DNA of 64,000 bases from Clostridiales bacterium (GTDB lineage Bacteria; Bacillota; Clostridia; Oscillospirales; Oscillospiraceae). This document shows, piece by piece, positions 17,511 to 25,502 of the stretch (position 1 is the stretch's first letter; each line of letters starts with the position of its first letter). The stretch is taken from contig QAMJ01000013.1 of assembly GCA_003150355.1 (NCBI GenBank), positions 39,807 to 103,806 on the forward strand, written 5' to 3'. A program made the position numbers and the translations under genes. The notes under the pieces are model-generated. The model saw only the letters and a list, made by a program, of their open reading frames with translations. It ran no database searches and was not told where the DNA came from.

Positions 17511-17514
17511 GCGT

Positions 17515-17551
17515 TGTCAAAGAACCGGACGAAAAACTCTGCGGGGCTTTT
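17515..17551 (+). repeat. Truncated copy of the TCAAAGAACC...CTCTGCGRGGCTTTT element
   Basis: TGTCAAAGAACC is joined directly to GAAAAACTCTGCGGGGCTTTT. The same two end sequences bound the longer hairpin array at 21001-21170, so this looks like a copy whose middle was deleted. The rest of the 17511-17927 gap is AT-rich, with no gene seen apart from the promoter below. Confidence 0.5.
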
Positions 17552-17781
17552 CTGGTCAAAAAATTAAAGCCAAGAAATGCGCAAAGCCTTATGTATCAAT
17601 GAGCTGCGCGCTTTCAGAGACAAAAGCCGCAAAAAAATTTTTTGTAGGATTTCACAGAATTTTTATTTCAAATTTTATAGTGATTATACAACGAACGCGA
17701 AAAAAGCACCCAAAATGCACGGTTCGGTTATTTCACTTTTTAAATCGTGAATTTCAGGGCATTGCGCATTTTTTGACAGAA

Positions 17782-17810
17782 TTGACATCAAAAAAGTTAG
17801 ATGGTATTTT
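17782..17810 (+). promoter_or_regulatory. Probable promoter of the first TRAP operon
   Basis: TTGACA (17782-17787), 17-base spacer, TATTTT (17805-17810) with an upstream TG one base before it (extended -10). A second TTGACA starts at 17773. A similar sequence, TTGCGC then a T run then TTGACA, precedes the second TRAP operon near 46345-46356. Confidence 0.65.
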
Positions 17811-17927
17811 TCTTCCAGAAAGTTTGTTGCTCGCAAACTGAGAGGAAAAAGTCCTGACGAGGCAACGTTTTGGGTGCGGCTGCCTATGACGGACATTAAC
17901 GTTCTAACATAACAGGAGGAAAAAAGT

Positions 17928-19007
17928 ATGCAGAAAATGAAGAAGATGCTTTGCCTGGCGCTGGCGCTCGTTATGGTCCTCGCCATGGCGGCATGCGGCG
18001 GCTCCGACAAGCCCGCTGCCGAGGCTCCCGCAGCCGATGCAGCAGCTCCCGCAGCTGACGACACCGTTTACACTCTTAACTTCTACCACATCTTCGCGGG
18101 CGTAGGCCATGAGCAGAAGTGGATCCAGAAGGCGATCGAAGAGGTCGAGGCTCAGTCCGACGGCCACATCAAGATCAACTGCGTTCCCGACGGCACCATG
18201 GGCGGCGAGGATGAGCTTATCCCGCAGGTCTTTGCAGGCACTCTCGACATGAGCCTTTCCGGCCCCTCTGTCTGGGGCACTGTCGGCGGCATCGATGAGA
18301 TCGGCTGGTCCGAGCTCCCCTACGTTGTCACCAACTACTCCGAGATGAACGCTCTCGGCGAGATCCTCCCCGAACTCACCAACAAGCAGCTTGAGGCAAA
18401 GGGCATCGACCTGTACTGCCTGGGCGCAATGAGCCAGGGCATCCGCTGCCTGCTCACCACCGAGGGGCACAAGGTCGAGACCATGGCGGACTGCGACGGG
18501 CTCAGGATCCGTGTTCCTTCCTCCGACGTTTACCAGGAGACCGTTGCGGCATGGGGCTGCTCTCCCACCGCTATGTCCTCCTCCCAGGTCATCACCTCTC
18601 TTGCTAACGGCACCATCGAGGGCTTCGAGAGCGATCCCGCTTCCATCACCGCCCGCGGCCAGCAGGAGTCCTTCAAGTACTACATCGAGACCTACCACAT
18701 CGCATCCCTGAACCTGCTCATGATCAACAAGACCAACCTTGAGAAGCTGCCCGTTGAGTATCAGGACATCATCAAGAACGTCTTCAAAGAGAAGTGCATC
18801 GAGCAGTGCGTCGACCGCGTCGGCGCAAACGCTGCTGAAGTCGAAGTCATCAAGGCCGCAGGCGTTGAGGTCGTGACCCCGACCGCCGAGGCTCTTCAGG
18901 AGTTCATCGACGCTGATAAGGCTTTCCAGCAGAAGAAGATAGCCGAGTGGGGCGTTGAGGACATCGTCAACGAGGCTCTCGAGTACGTCGCTGCAAACGC
19001 AAAATAA
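17928..19007 (+). CDS. dctP: TRAP transporter substrate-binding lipoprotein, DctP family
   Basis: Periplasmic-type solute receptor of a tripartite ATP-independent transporter, here tethered to the outer face of the membrane. A signal peptide runs to the lipobox AMAAC, with the acylated Cys near residue 23, and then an Ala/Pro-rich linker of about 20 residues. The mature part has DctP features such as LPYVVTNYSEM and GLRIRVPSSDVYQETVAAWG, which holds the family Arg that binds a ligand carboxylate. 359 residues. AGGAGG lies 7 bases before ATG 17928. It heads an operon with the small and large membrane subunits. The ligand is not identifiable; organic or sugar acids are typical. Confidence 0.93.
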   Translation: MQKMKKMLCLALALVMVLAMAACGGSDKPAAEAPAADAAAPAADDTVYTLNFYHIFAGVGHEQKWIQKAIEEVEAQSDGHIKINCVPDGTMGGEDELIPQVFAGTLDMSLSGPSVWGTVGGIDEIGWSELPYVVTNYSEMNALGEILPELTNKQLEAKGIDLYCLGAMSQGIRCLLTTEGHKVETMADCDGLRIRVPSSDVYQETVAAWGCSPTAMSSSQVITSLANGTIEGFESDPASITARGQQESFKYYIETYHIASLNLLMINKTNLEKLPVEYQDIIKNVFKEKCIEQCVDRVGANAAEVEVIKAAGVEVVTPTAEALQEFIDADKAFQQKKIAEWGVEDIVNEALEYVAANAK

Positions 19008-19024
19008 TCGTTCCGCAAATCGCT

Positions 19025-19054
19025 TTCCGGAGAGCCCAGCCCGGCTCTCCGGAA
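19025..19054 (+). terminator. Intercistronic hairpin after dctP
   Basis: A 12-bp perfect stem (TTCCGGAGAGCC with its complement, loop CAGCCC) followed by only three T. Such a structure would let the binding protein be made in excess over the membrane subunits. The second TRAP operon has a comparable hairpin at 47758-47785. Confidence 0.6.
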
Positions 19055-19112
19055 TTTCAGGTATTCTTAAAGTAAGCGCCGTTTCCAATCCGAAACCGAA
19101 AGAGAGTGAATT

Positions 19113-19658
19113 ATGAAAAAACTCTTAAATGCCTATTATAAAATCGACGACTGCGTCGAGATCGCCATCAAATACCTGTGCGCGCTGCTGCTGGGGATAA
19201 TGATAGTGGTCTGCTTTGTGAACACTTTCTCCCGCTATGCGCTGCATCACTCCTTCAGATGGGCTGAGGAGATCATCATCTACTGCGCGGTGTGGGTCAC
19301 CTGCGTGGGCGCATCGCTCACCGCAAGAGCCGACGACCATGTCACGCTCGACCTGCTGCAGGAGCTCGTAAAGAACCCCAAGGTCAAGGCGGTTCTCTAC
19401 GCGATCACGCGCACGCTGGCCTGCTTCTTCCTGCTGGCGCTCATGCCGGCGGCAATTGAAATGGTAAAGATCTATGGACCGAGATACTCCACCTCCACGC
19501 ACCTGCCGCTGTGGGTGCTGTATGTGTCGTACCCCGTCGGCTCCATTGCTATGGTGCTGGGCTACCTGCGCATCACGCCGGTAAAGGTCAAGGCACTCTG
19601 GACAAACACTGTTGAAAAAACCGAGTTTGAGAAAATCAATGAAGGAGAGATAGAATAA
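19113..19658 (+). CDS. dctQ: TRAP transporter small permease subunit, DctQ family
   Basis: A 181-residue membrane protein with four predicted helices (about residues 19-40, 55-70, 90-110 and 130-150). The FSRYALHHSFRWAEEIIIYCAVWVT region is the DctQ hallmark: a conserved Trp-Ala/Ser-Glu-Glu after the first helix. It partners DctM; sodium-driven solute uptake is the family activity. GAGAGTGA precedes ATG 19113. It overlaps dctM by one base. Confidence 0.93.
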   Translation: MKKLLNAYYKIDDCVEIAIKYLCALLLGIMIVVCFVNTFSRYALHHSFRWAEEIIIYCAVWVTCVGASLTARADDHVTLDLLQELVKNPKVKAVLYAITRTLACFFLLALMPAAIEMVKIYGPRYSTSTHLPLWVLYVSYPVGSIAMVLGYLRITPVKVKALWTNTVEKTEFEKINEGEIE

Positions 19659-20947
19659 TGTTAATAATTGCCTGTATTTCTCTTCTTGCACTGATGCTAC
19701 TCGGCGTTCCCATCACGTTCTCCCTGCTCGGCGCGGGCTTCCTCGCTGTGCTGCTCGGCGATGGCGGACTGCCGATGTATATGAACTGCCGCGGCTTCAT
19801 CAGCGGCGTCAATTCGTTCACGCTGATGGCAATACCGTTCTTTATGATATCCGGCTCGATCATGAACCAGGGCGGACTTTCCAAGCGCATCATCCAGTTC
19901 TGCTCGTCCCTGTTCTCCTGGCTGCGCGGCGGTGTCGGCATCGTCTGCGTTGCGGCGAACATGATCTTCGGCGCTGTTTCCGGCTCCGGCACCGCGGCTG
20001 TCGCGGCTATCGGCTCCATCACCGCGCCCGATATGGAGAAGATCGGCTACAAGAAAGAGTTCACCGGCGCAATGATCGCGGGCGCCGCGTCCACCGCGCC
20101 TATCATCCCGCCCAGCAACGTTATGATAATCTTCGCGTCCATCACCGGCCTTTCCATCACCCGTATGTTCCTTGCCGGTTACACCCCCGGCCTTGCCATC
20201 GGCCTTATCCTGATGGTGATCTGCCACTTCTACGCGAAGAAGCACAACATCGACTACGGCGGAAAGTTCCACCTCAAGGCTGTTATCAGCTCCCTCGGCG
20301 AGTGCTTCTGGGCACTGCTGATGCCGCTCATCATCATCGTCGGCATCACTGCGGGCTTCTGCACCCCGACCGAAGCCGGCGCTATCGCCTGCGTCTACGG
20401 TCTGTTCGTCGGCGTGGTGTGCTACAAGGAATTGAACTTCGCAAAGATCAAGAAGGTTCTCTTCAGCGCGGCTGAGGGTACCGGCCAGGTACTGTCCCTG
20501 TACGCGGCATCCACCGTGTTCGCATACATATTCACGGTCGAGGGCTTCGGCGTCAAGTTCCAGGAATGGCTGATGAACGTCTCCTCCGGCAGCGCCATCG
20601 TTATCGAGCTGCTCATAGCGGCCTTCGTTCTGCTGATCGGCTGCTTCATGGAGCCTGTCGCGGTCATGCCCGTTATCCTGCCGCTGGTGTTCCCGCTGCT
20701 CCAGCAGCTCGGCTGCAACATGGTCCAGTTCGGTCTTATGTTCTCGATATGCACCATTATCGGCGGTCTGACTCCTCCTGTCGGCAGCTACCTATTCGTC
20801 ACGGTCACTGTCGTCAAGACGGGCGTTACAAAGCTGATCCCGTGGATGATGGTCATGATCCTTGTCGACATCGTTGTCGTCGCGCTCGTGACCTTTGTTC
20901 CCGGCTTCTGCACCTGGCTGCCCGACCTGCTGCTCGGACCGATGTAA
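19658..20947 (+). CDS. dctM: TRAP transporter large permease subunit, DctM family
   Basis: The 429-residue transport subunit, about 12 hydrophobic helices. Family features seen include GVPITFSLLGAGFLAVLL at the start, the SGSIMNQGGLSKRI segment, VSGSGTAAVAAIGSITAPDM and ASTAPIIPPSNVMIIFAS, which form the re-entrant substrate and ion sites, and GLTPPVGSYLFV near the end. It is the last gene of the operon; a terminator starts 21 bases after its stop. Confidence 0.95.
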   Translation: MLIIACISLLALMLLGVPITFSLLGAGFLAVLLGDGGLPMYMNCRGFISGVNSFTLMAIPFFMISGSIMNQGGLSKRIIQFCSSLFSWLRGGVGIVCVAANMIFGAVSGSGTAAVAAIGSITAPDMEKIGYKKEFTGAMIAGAASTAPIIPPSNVMIIFASITGLSITRMFLAGYTPGLAIGLILMVICHFYAKKHNIDYGGKFHLKAVISSLGECFWALLMPLIIIVGITAGFCTPTEAGAIACVYGLFVGVVCYKELNFAKIKKVLFSAAEGTGQVLSLYAASTVFAYIFTVEGFGVKFQEWLMNVSSGSAIVIELLIAAFVLLIGCFMEPVAVMPVILPLVFPLLQQLGCNMVQFGLMFSICTIIGGLTPPVGSYLFVTVTVVKTGVTKLIPWMMVMILVDIVVVALVTFVPGFCTWLPDLLLGPM

Positions 20948-20967
20948 AAAGCATCTATAAAACGCAT

Positions 20968-20992
20968 AAAAAGCGGACGCCGTCCGCTTTTT
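20968..20992 (+). terminator. Terminator of the first TRAP operon
   Basis: AAAAAGCGGAC, loop GCC, GTCCGCTTTTT: a perfect 11-bp stem ending in five T on the plus side; the A run makes it usable on both strands. Confidence 0.9.
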
Positions 20993-21000
20993 GTGCATCT

Positions 21001-21170
21001 CGTCAAAGAACCTCTGGTTCTTTGACGAAAAGATTGCACTTCGTTCGCGCCTCGCAGGCTCGACACTCACTCCGTGAGAAGTATTTTCTCCGACGTACAC
21101 GCCGCCGGAGAAAATGGATTTAATTGATTTTTTGCCTTCGGGCAAAAAACTCTGCGAGGCTTTTTGCGCG
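21001..21170. repeat. Array of four hairpins with terminator-like end
   Basis: Four separate stem-loops in 150 bases: 21001-21027 (12-bp stem, loop TCT), 21066-21078, 21083-21115 (10-bp stem) and 21128-21149 (TTTTTTGCC-TTCG-GGCAAAAAA), then CTCTGCGAGGCTTTTTGC. The ends match the short copy at 17515-17551. No coding potential is seen. Confidence 0.7.
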
Positions 21171-21214
21171 TAGATGATACGTAAATGAATAGCATTATTT
21201 TTCGGAGCTTTACG

Positions 21215-21661
21215 ATGGATAACAAATACAGCGTGTACCGCCAGATACGGTACGACAGGACTTACAGGACCCTCGGCAGAATGAACTGGATACGGGTAGT
21301 GCTCGGCGCGGTGCTGCTGGTCTCGATATTCTTCATATCGGGGACAGTGTCCGAATATTTCGCATCGAGGGGGAACTATGCCTTTGCGGAGAAAATGATG
21401 CTCGCCCCGGCGTGGATGGAGAAATACAAGCCGGAGACGAAGGCATACCTCGAAGCCGGTGCGCTGTATGAGGGCGGCGACTACGACGGCGCGTATGACG
21501 CGGCGGTCAGCGTCGACACCGGGGAACTCTCCGACAGCAAGAAAACGGTCTACTCCGCGATATGCACGGCGCTGTACGAGCACTTCGACGCGGCAGGGGA
21601 CACCGGACGCGCTGAGGAGCTGAGCGAAAGAATACGGCAATGCACCGTGGACAACAGATGA
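21215..21661 (+). CDS. Hypothetical single-span membrane protein
   Basis: I do not recognise this 149-residue protein. ATG 21215 is chosen because CGGAG lies 6-7 bases upstream; an in-frame ATG at 21185 has no ribosome site. One transmembrane helix spans about residues 27-45 (VVLGAVLLVSIFFISG). The roughly 100-residue soluble part after it is Ala/Tyr/Glu-rich and helical, with a TPR-like look (YLEAGALYEGGDYDGAYDAA). It stands alone between the hairpin array and a terminator shared with the convergent DeoR gene. Reading frame and codon use look like those of neighbours. Confidence 0.7.
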   Translation: MDNKYSVYRQIRYDRTYRTLGRMNWIRVVLGAVLLVSIFFISGTVSEYFASRGNYAFAEKMMLAPAWMEKYKPETKAYLEAGALYEGGDYDGAYDAAVSVDTGELSDSKKTVYSAICTALYEHFDAAGDTGRAEELSERIRQCTVDNR

Positions 21662-21667
21662 ATAACA

Positions 21668-21709
21668 GCCATCCCCCGGCGGAGCAATGAAGCTCTGCCG
21701 GGGGATGGC
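21668..21709. terminator. Bidirectional hairpin between convergent genes
   Basis: Stem GCCATCCCCCGGCGGAGC paired with GCTCTGCCGGGGGATGGC (one mismatch or G-U), followed by ATTTTC on the plus strand. It serves the membrane protein gene and the minus-strand regulator. Confidence 0.8.
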
Positions 21710-21771
21710 ATTTTCATATCGGCTCAAACTGCTCTGATCGAAGCGGAGCGGTACGAGCTTCTTCTGACGTT

Positions 21772-22527
21772 TTATGCGTATATGACCTCGGTGAGGAACT
21801 TGAAATTTTCGGCGATGCCGTTTTCAAGATTCGCGGTGACTATCCCGTCGCACTCGCGGAGATTCACGATGTGGGCGACGGCGGTCTTGCCGATCTTGGA
21901 AGAGTCACAGAGAATATACTTGTGCTTTGCGTTGAGGAGCACGGTCTTTTCAACGAGCGCGACGGCCATGTTCTCACTGTACACGTCGCCGCTGCTGTCA
22001 ATAGCGTCGCAGCCGATGAAGGCATAGTCGACCTGCGGGAGCTGCTTGAAGTAGGCCGCGGCCTCATTGCCGATTATCGTGCCGGTATGGCTGCGGATGA
22101 CGCCGCTGCATATATGAACCTCGAGCCCCGCACAGCGCGCGAGATAGTCCGCCGCCTGCATGGAGTTGGTGTATATGATGCCGTGCGGGATATCGGCAAG
22201 AAGATTGCTCAGCTCAAAGACGGTAGTGCCGCTGCCGAGCGAGATGGTTTCAACGCTGTTTATCATGGTGCGCGCCTTTACGGCGATGCGGCGCTTCTCG
22301 GACATGTTCTTATGGAGCTTACTGTCAAAGGTCTCGTCCGGGACACGGTTGACGGGCATGACGCCGCCGTAGGTGCGGATGACGAGCCCCTTGGACTGCA
22401 TGACCGCAAGCTGCTTGCGAAGTGTTGAAAGCGAGACATCGAGGACACGGCTGAGATCGTTGACGGTCATCTCTCCGCGGCTCTCGAGCAGGCTTATGAT
22501 CTTGTGCTCTCTCCTATCTGTTTTCAT
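21772..22527 (-). CDS. DeoR-family transcriptional regulator
   Basis: 251 residues. The N-terminal winged helix-turn-helix is typical: EHKIISLLESRGEMTVNDLS, then VSLSTLRKQLAVMQSKGLVIRTYGG. The C-terminal effector domain has SLGSGTTVFELSNLL, the sugar-phosphate-binding loop, and FIGCDAIDSSGDVYSEN. DeoR repressors usually sense a phosphorylated sugar or polyol. It is divergent from the TIM-barrel/dehydrogenase operon across a 365-base AT-rich region, which suggests it controls that operon and itself; the first TRAP operon nearby could also be a target. Confidence 0.9.
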   Translation of the reverse strand: MKTDRREHKIISLLESRGEMTVNDLSRVLDVSLSTLRKQLAVMQSKGLVIRTYGGVMPVNRVPDETFDSKLHKNMSEKRRIAVKARTMINSVETISLGSGTTVFELSNLLADIPHGIIYTNSMQAADYLARCAGLEVHICSGVIRSHTGTIIGNEAAAYFKQLPQVDYAFIGCDAIDSSGDVYSENMAVALVEKTVLLNAKHKYILCDSSKIGKTAVAHIVNLRECDGIVTANLENGIAENFKFLTEVIYA

Positions 22528-22892
22528 AGTTATCGATCCTTCGAAAAAGATGAGATTATTTTATATCAAACTTGGCCATTTGTACAGAGTTTTGTTGAAA
22601 TTTTTATGTTAAATTCGGAACATTTCACATCGGCGATGTATGATATGTAAAATTCAGGACACAAAATTTGTTGAAAGGGACGAAAGATTTTGATCAAAAC
22701 GCGCAATTTTAAATACGTTTTGCGCGGTGCCGGAATTTAGAAAAAAATGCTACACATTCGATGAAATCGGGTGTATAATGATAATTGACTTCGGGTCGGG
22801 TTTCCAATATCATTTATATGAGCAGCGCACCCAAAACCGCTGAATAACAGGACATTTCAAAACAAATTGTTACTGTTTCAGGAGGAAAAACA
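22528..22892. promoter_or_regulatory. Divergent control region between deoR-like gene and dehydrogenase operon
   Basis: AT-rich, 365 bases, no gene. TATAAT at 22774-22779 with a weak -35 (TACACA, 22751-22756, 17-base spacing) points toward the plus-strand operon. A perfect palindrome TTTTGATCAAAA sits at 22688-22699 and is a candidate operator. AGGAGG precedes ATG 22893. Confidence 0.5.
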
Positions 22893-23567
22893 ATGAGACC
22901 CGAAATCATTATTATGCTTACCCACCATGACGTTACCGTCAAGAACGCGCACGAAGTTTTTGAGCAGTGCAAGGATATCGAAGAAGTCAAGTACTGGGGC
23001 TTCAAAAACGTCGGCCTGCCCAAGGACGAGATGAAGGCGCTCACCGCCGAAATGAAGGCAGCGGGCAAGACCACCTTCCTCGAGGTCGTCACCTATGACG
23101 AGGCTTCATGTCTCGACGGCGCACAGACCGCTATCGACTGCGGCTTCGATTACCTGATGGGCACGATTTATTACGACTCCGTCGCAAAGCTCCTGCGCGA
23201 CAACGGCATGGATTACCTCCCGTTCGTCGGCAAGGTCTCCGGCAGCCCCAGCATCCTCGAGGGCACCAATGAGGAGATCATCCAGAACGCGAAGGACCTC
23301 ATGGCAAAGGGCATCAAGGGCTTCGACATCCTTGCCTACCGCCACGTCGTCGACGGCGAGAAGCTCGCTTACGACTTCTGCAAGGCAGTCGACGCAAAGA
23401 TCTGCATCGCAGGCTCCATCAACAGCTTCGCACGTATCGACACCATGTTCGCTATCGGACCCTGGACCTTCACGATGGGCTCCGCGCTTTTCGAGAAGAA
23501 GTTCGTTGCCGATGGCAGCTTCAGAGAGAATCTTCAGGCTGTTGCGGACTACATGGCAAAAAAGTAA
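22893..23567 (+). CDS. TIM-barrel protein of unknown function (phosphate-binding type)
   Basis: 224 residues that read as a complete (beta/alpha)8 barrel: alternating strands such as EIIIMLTHHDVTV, KTTFLEVVTYDEAS, FDYLMGTIYY, GFDILAYRHV and KICIAGSINSFARID. The last, followed by WTFTMGSALFE, resembles the glycine-rich phosphate-binding end of HisA or KDPG-aldolase-like barrels. I cannot name a reaction. It is the first gene of an operon with a flavin reductase and two glycerol-1-phosphate-dehydrogenase-like enzymes, so a phosphorylated C3 or sugar-derived substrate is a reasonable guess. Confidence 0.7.
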   Translation: MRPEIIIMLTHHDVTVKNAHEVFEQCKDIEEVKYWGFKNVGLPKDEMKALTAEMKAAGKTTFLEVVTYDEASCLDGAQTAIDCGFDYLMGTIYYDSVAKLLRDNGMDYLPFVGKVSGSPSILEGTNEEIIQNAKDLMAKGIKGFDILAYRHVVDGEKLAYDFCKAVDAKICIAGSINSFARIDTMFAIGPWTFTMGSALFEKKFVADGSFRENLQAVADYMAKK

Positions 23568-23579
23568 AGGAAGATAACA

Positions 23580-24080
23580 GTGGAAAAAATTACTGCCGCA
23601 CAGGCGCAGCGGCTTACGGCCCCGTCGCCGTTCGCGCTGCTGTCCAGCCTTAAAGAGGACGGAAGCACAAATCTCATGGCCGTGTCATGGTGGACTTTTC
23701 TGTCCAACAGGCCGCCGATGATAGGTGTCTGCCTCGGGAAAAAGGGCGCAAGCGGAAAGCTTATACAGTCGACCGGCGAGTTCGCGCTGAACATCGTCGG
23801 CGAGGAGCTCAGGGAAGCCGCGCTGCGCTGCGGTAGCTGCTCCGGCCGTGACGTGAACAAGGCGGAAATGTTCTCGATACCGCTTGAAGCGGCAAGCGAG
23901 ATCGCGCCCAAGATCGTATCCGGGAGCCGCGTCGTATTTGAATGCAGACTGACCGACATGAAGGAAGTCACAGATCATATATTCTACATTGCAGAAATAA
24001 CCGCGTGCAGCGGTGATGACAGCGTCAAGCAGCTCTTTGCCTGGGACGGATATGCCCGGCTGGACACTGCTGACGCATAA
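23580..24080 (+). CDS. Flavin reductase-like (flavoredoxin-type) protein
   Basis: A 166-residue FMN-binding split barrel. LTAPSPFALLSSLKEDGSTNLMAVSW and ISLGKKGASGKLIQSTGEFALNIV-like segments match the flavin reductase domain of NAD(P)H:FMN oxidoreductases and clostridial flavoredoxins. GTG 23580 has AAAGGAAG upstream; it lies 12 bases after the TIM-barrel gene, in the same operon. The reductant and the partner are unknown. Its place between a TIM-barrel enzyme and two NAD-dependent dehydrogenases suggests a redox step in the same pathway. Confidence 0.82.
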   Translation: MEKITAAQAQRLTAPSPFALLSSLKEDGSTNLMAVSWWTFLSNRPPMIGVCLGKKGASGKLIQSTGEFALNIVGEELREAALRCGSCSGRDVNKAEMFSIPLEAASEIAPKIVSGSRVVFECRLTDMKEVTDHIFYIAEITACSGDDSVKQLFAWDGYARLDTADA

Positions 24081-24104
24081 AAATACGAACGGAGGAACAA
24101 AGGT

Positions 24105-25346
24105 ATGATAATGGATTGCGAAAAATACGTAGGCAAATGCGTCTGCGGCAGGGAGCACACTCTTGAGACGAAAAAGGTCGTCGTCGAGTATAACGCTCTG
24201 GCAAACTTCGAGCAGTACATGGAGGACGTGGGGCTTGCGGGTAAGCGCCGCGCCGTAGTGTACGACACGATGGTGTACCAGCTCACCGAGGGCAAGCACG
24301 TCAAGGCCGATCAGGAGATCGTGCTCGAGGCGAAGGGCCTGCACGCTGAGGATACGCTGATCGAGGAAATGATGAAGCAGCTGGATAACCCGGAGGTCAT
24401 AGTCGCTTTCGGCGCCGGCACCATCATGGACTTCGGCCGCTACCCCGCATATAAGCTGGGCATCCCCTTTGTTGCGATCCCGACGCTGGCTTCATCCGAC
24501 GGCTTCACGGCCAACATCTGTTCGGCCATACTCAACGGCCAGAAGAAGTCCACGCCGATGTGCGCGCCGATCCTTGTTGTGGCTGACCTTGACATCATCA
24601 AGGGCGCACCGGCAAGACTCGTCGCGAGCGGCATAAACGATATTCTCGCAAAGTACATTTCGCTGACCGACTGGCGCATCGCGCATCTGGTCGCGGGTGA
24701 ATACTTCTGCCCGATGGTGGCGGAGCTTGCGGAGCACGCGCTGAAGCTGATGCGCGAGGCTGCTGACAAGTACGCTGCAACGGGAGTCGCAGACCACGAG
24801 GCGATGACGATGGCGCAGATGGAGAGCGGCCTGACGATGCAGCTGCTCAACCACTCGCGTGCAGCATCGGGCGCCGAGCACCTGATGGCGCATCTGGTCG
24901 AGCTGCACCCGCCGAGGTTCGAGAAGGCCGAGGGCATCCACGGCGAATGCGTGGGCGTCGGCACTTTCGAGTGCATCAAGGTCTACCACGAGCTGGCGAA
25001 GAAGACGCCGAAGGCAAAGCCGTTCCAGCCGCTGACGGAGGAATGGGTGCGCGAGAAGTTCGGCGAGAGACTTATGCCGGGCATCATGAAGGAAAACGAG
25101 AACGACGTACTGGCGACCTTCCCGTCTCAGAACATCGTTGACCATTGGGACGAGATACGCGAGCTGATCGCGCAGATCCCGCCCGTTGAGGAGATGGAGA
25201 AGCTTTACTCCGACTGCCACTGCAAGTACAGACCGGAGGACATTGGCATCGATCCGTCTCTTGCGGATGAAATGCTGGAGATCTCGGCGGCTATCCGCAA
25301 CCGCCTGACTCTTATCCGCATGCTCCGCGTGCTCGATTTCGAGTAA
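24105..25346 (+). CDS. sn-Glycerol-1-phosphate dehydrogenase-like protein (AraM family)
   Basis: 413 residues of the iron-containing alcohol dehydrogenase fold. The nucleotide loop is VAFGAGTIMDFGRY, and the metal ligands are expected at the Asp of ASGINDILAKY, His of SGAEHLMAHLVEL and His of EGIHGECVGVGT. TLASSDGFTANICSAILNGQKKS is close to the AraM/EgsA signature. AraM reduces dihydroxyacetone phosphate to glycerol-1-phosphate in some bacteria. Starts ATG 24105 and 24111 are both possible; GGAGG at 24091 favours the first. Cys-rich opening (CEKYVGKCVCG) is notable. Substrate is inferred only. Confidence 0.85.
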   Translation: MIMDCEKYVGKCVCGREHTLETKKVVVEYNALANFEQYMEDVGLAGKRRAVVYDTMVYQLTEGKHVKADQEIVLEAKGLHAEDTLIEEMMKQLDNPEVIVAFGAGTIMDFGRYPAYKLGIPFVAIPTLASSDGFTANICSAILNGQKKSTPMCAPILVVADLDIIKGAPARLVASGINDILAKYISLTDWRIAHLVAGEYFCPMVAELAEHALKLMREAADKYAATGVADHEAMTMAQMESGLTMQLLNHSRAASGAEHLMAHLVELHPPRFEKAEGIHGECVGVGTFECIKVYHELAKKTPKAKPFQPLTEEWVREKFGERLMPGIMKENENDVLATFPSQNIVDHWDEIRELIAQIPPVEEMEKLYSDCHCKYRPEDIGIDPSLADEMLEISAAIRNRLTLIRMLRVLDFE

Positions 25347-25347
25347 T

Positions 25348-25396
25348 GGCAACGCCGCATAATGCGGTAGGAAAAGAAGCATTGTACGGTGCTGCC
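25348..25396. repeat. Palindromic repeat, GGCAGCGCCGCATAAT family, degenerate copy 2
   Basis: Begins GGCAACGCCGCATAATGCGG and ends ATTGTACGGTGCTGCC, the same arms as copy 1 at 8091-8134 with several mismatches. It sits just after the stop of the first dehydrogenase gene. Confidence 0.7.
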
Positions 25397-25414
25397 CCAT
25401 AAAACCTAAAAAAG

Positions 25415-25472
25415 CAGCGCAGTTACGGAAACCCCGTTGCCGCTTACGGGGATCGGGCTTCCGGCTGCGCTG
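25415..25472 (+). promoter_or_regulatory. Three nested stems in the leader of the second dehydrogenase gene
   Basis: CAGCGCAG (25415-25422) pairs with CTGCGCTG (25465-25472); inside it CGGAA (25426-25430) pairs with TTCCG (25459-25463); inside that CCCCGT (25432-25437) pairs with ACGGGG (25446-25451). The stack ends 30 bases before the start codon. No U tract follows. Confidence 0.55.
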
Positions 25473-25502
25473 ACTTATCAAGCGGCAGAATGGGGAACTA
25501 CA

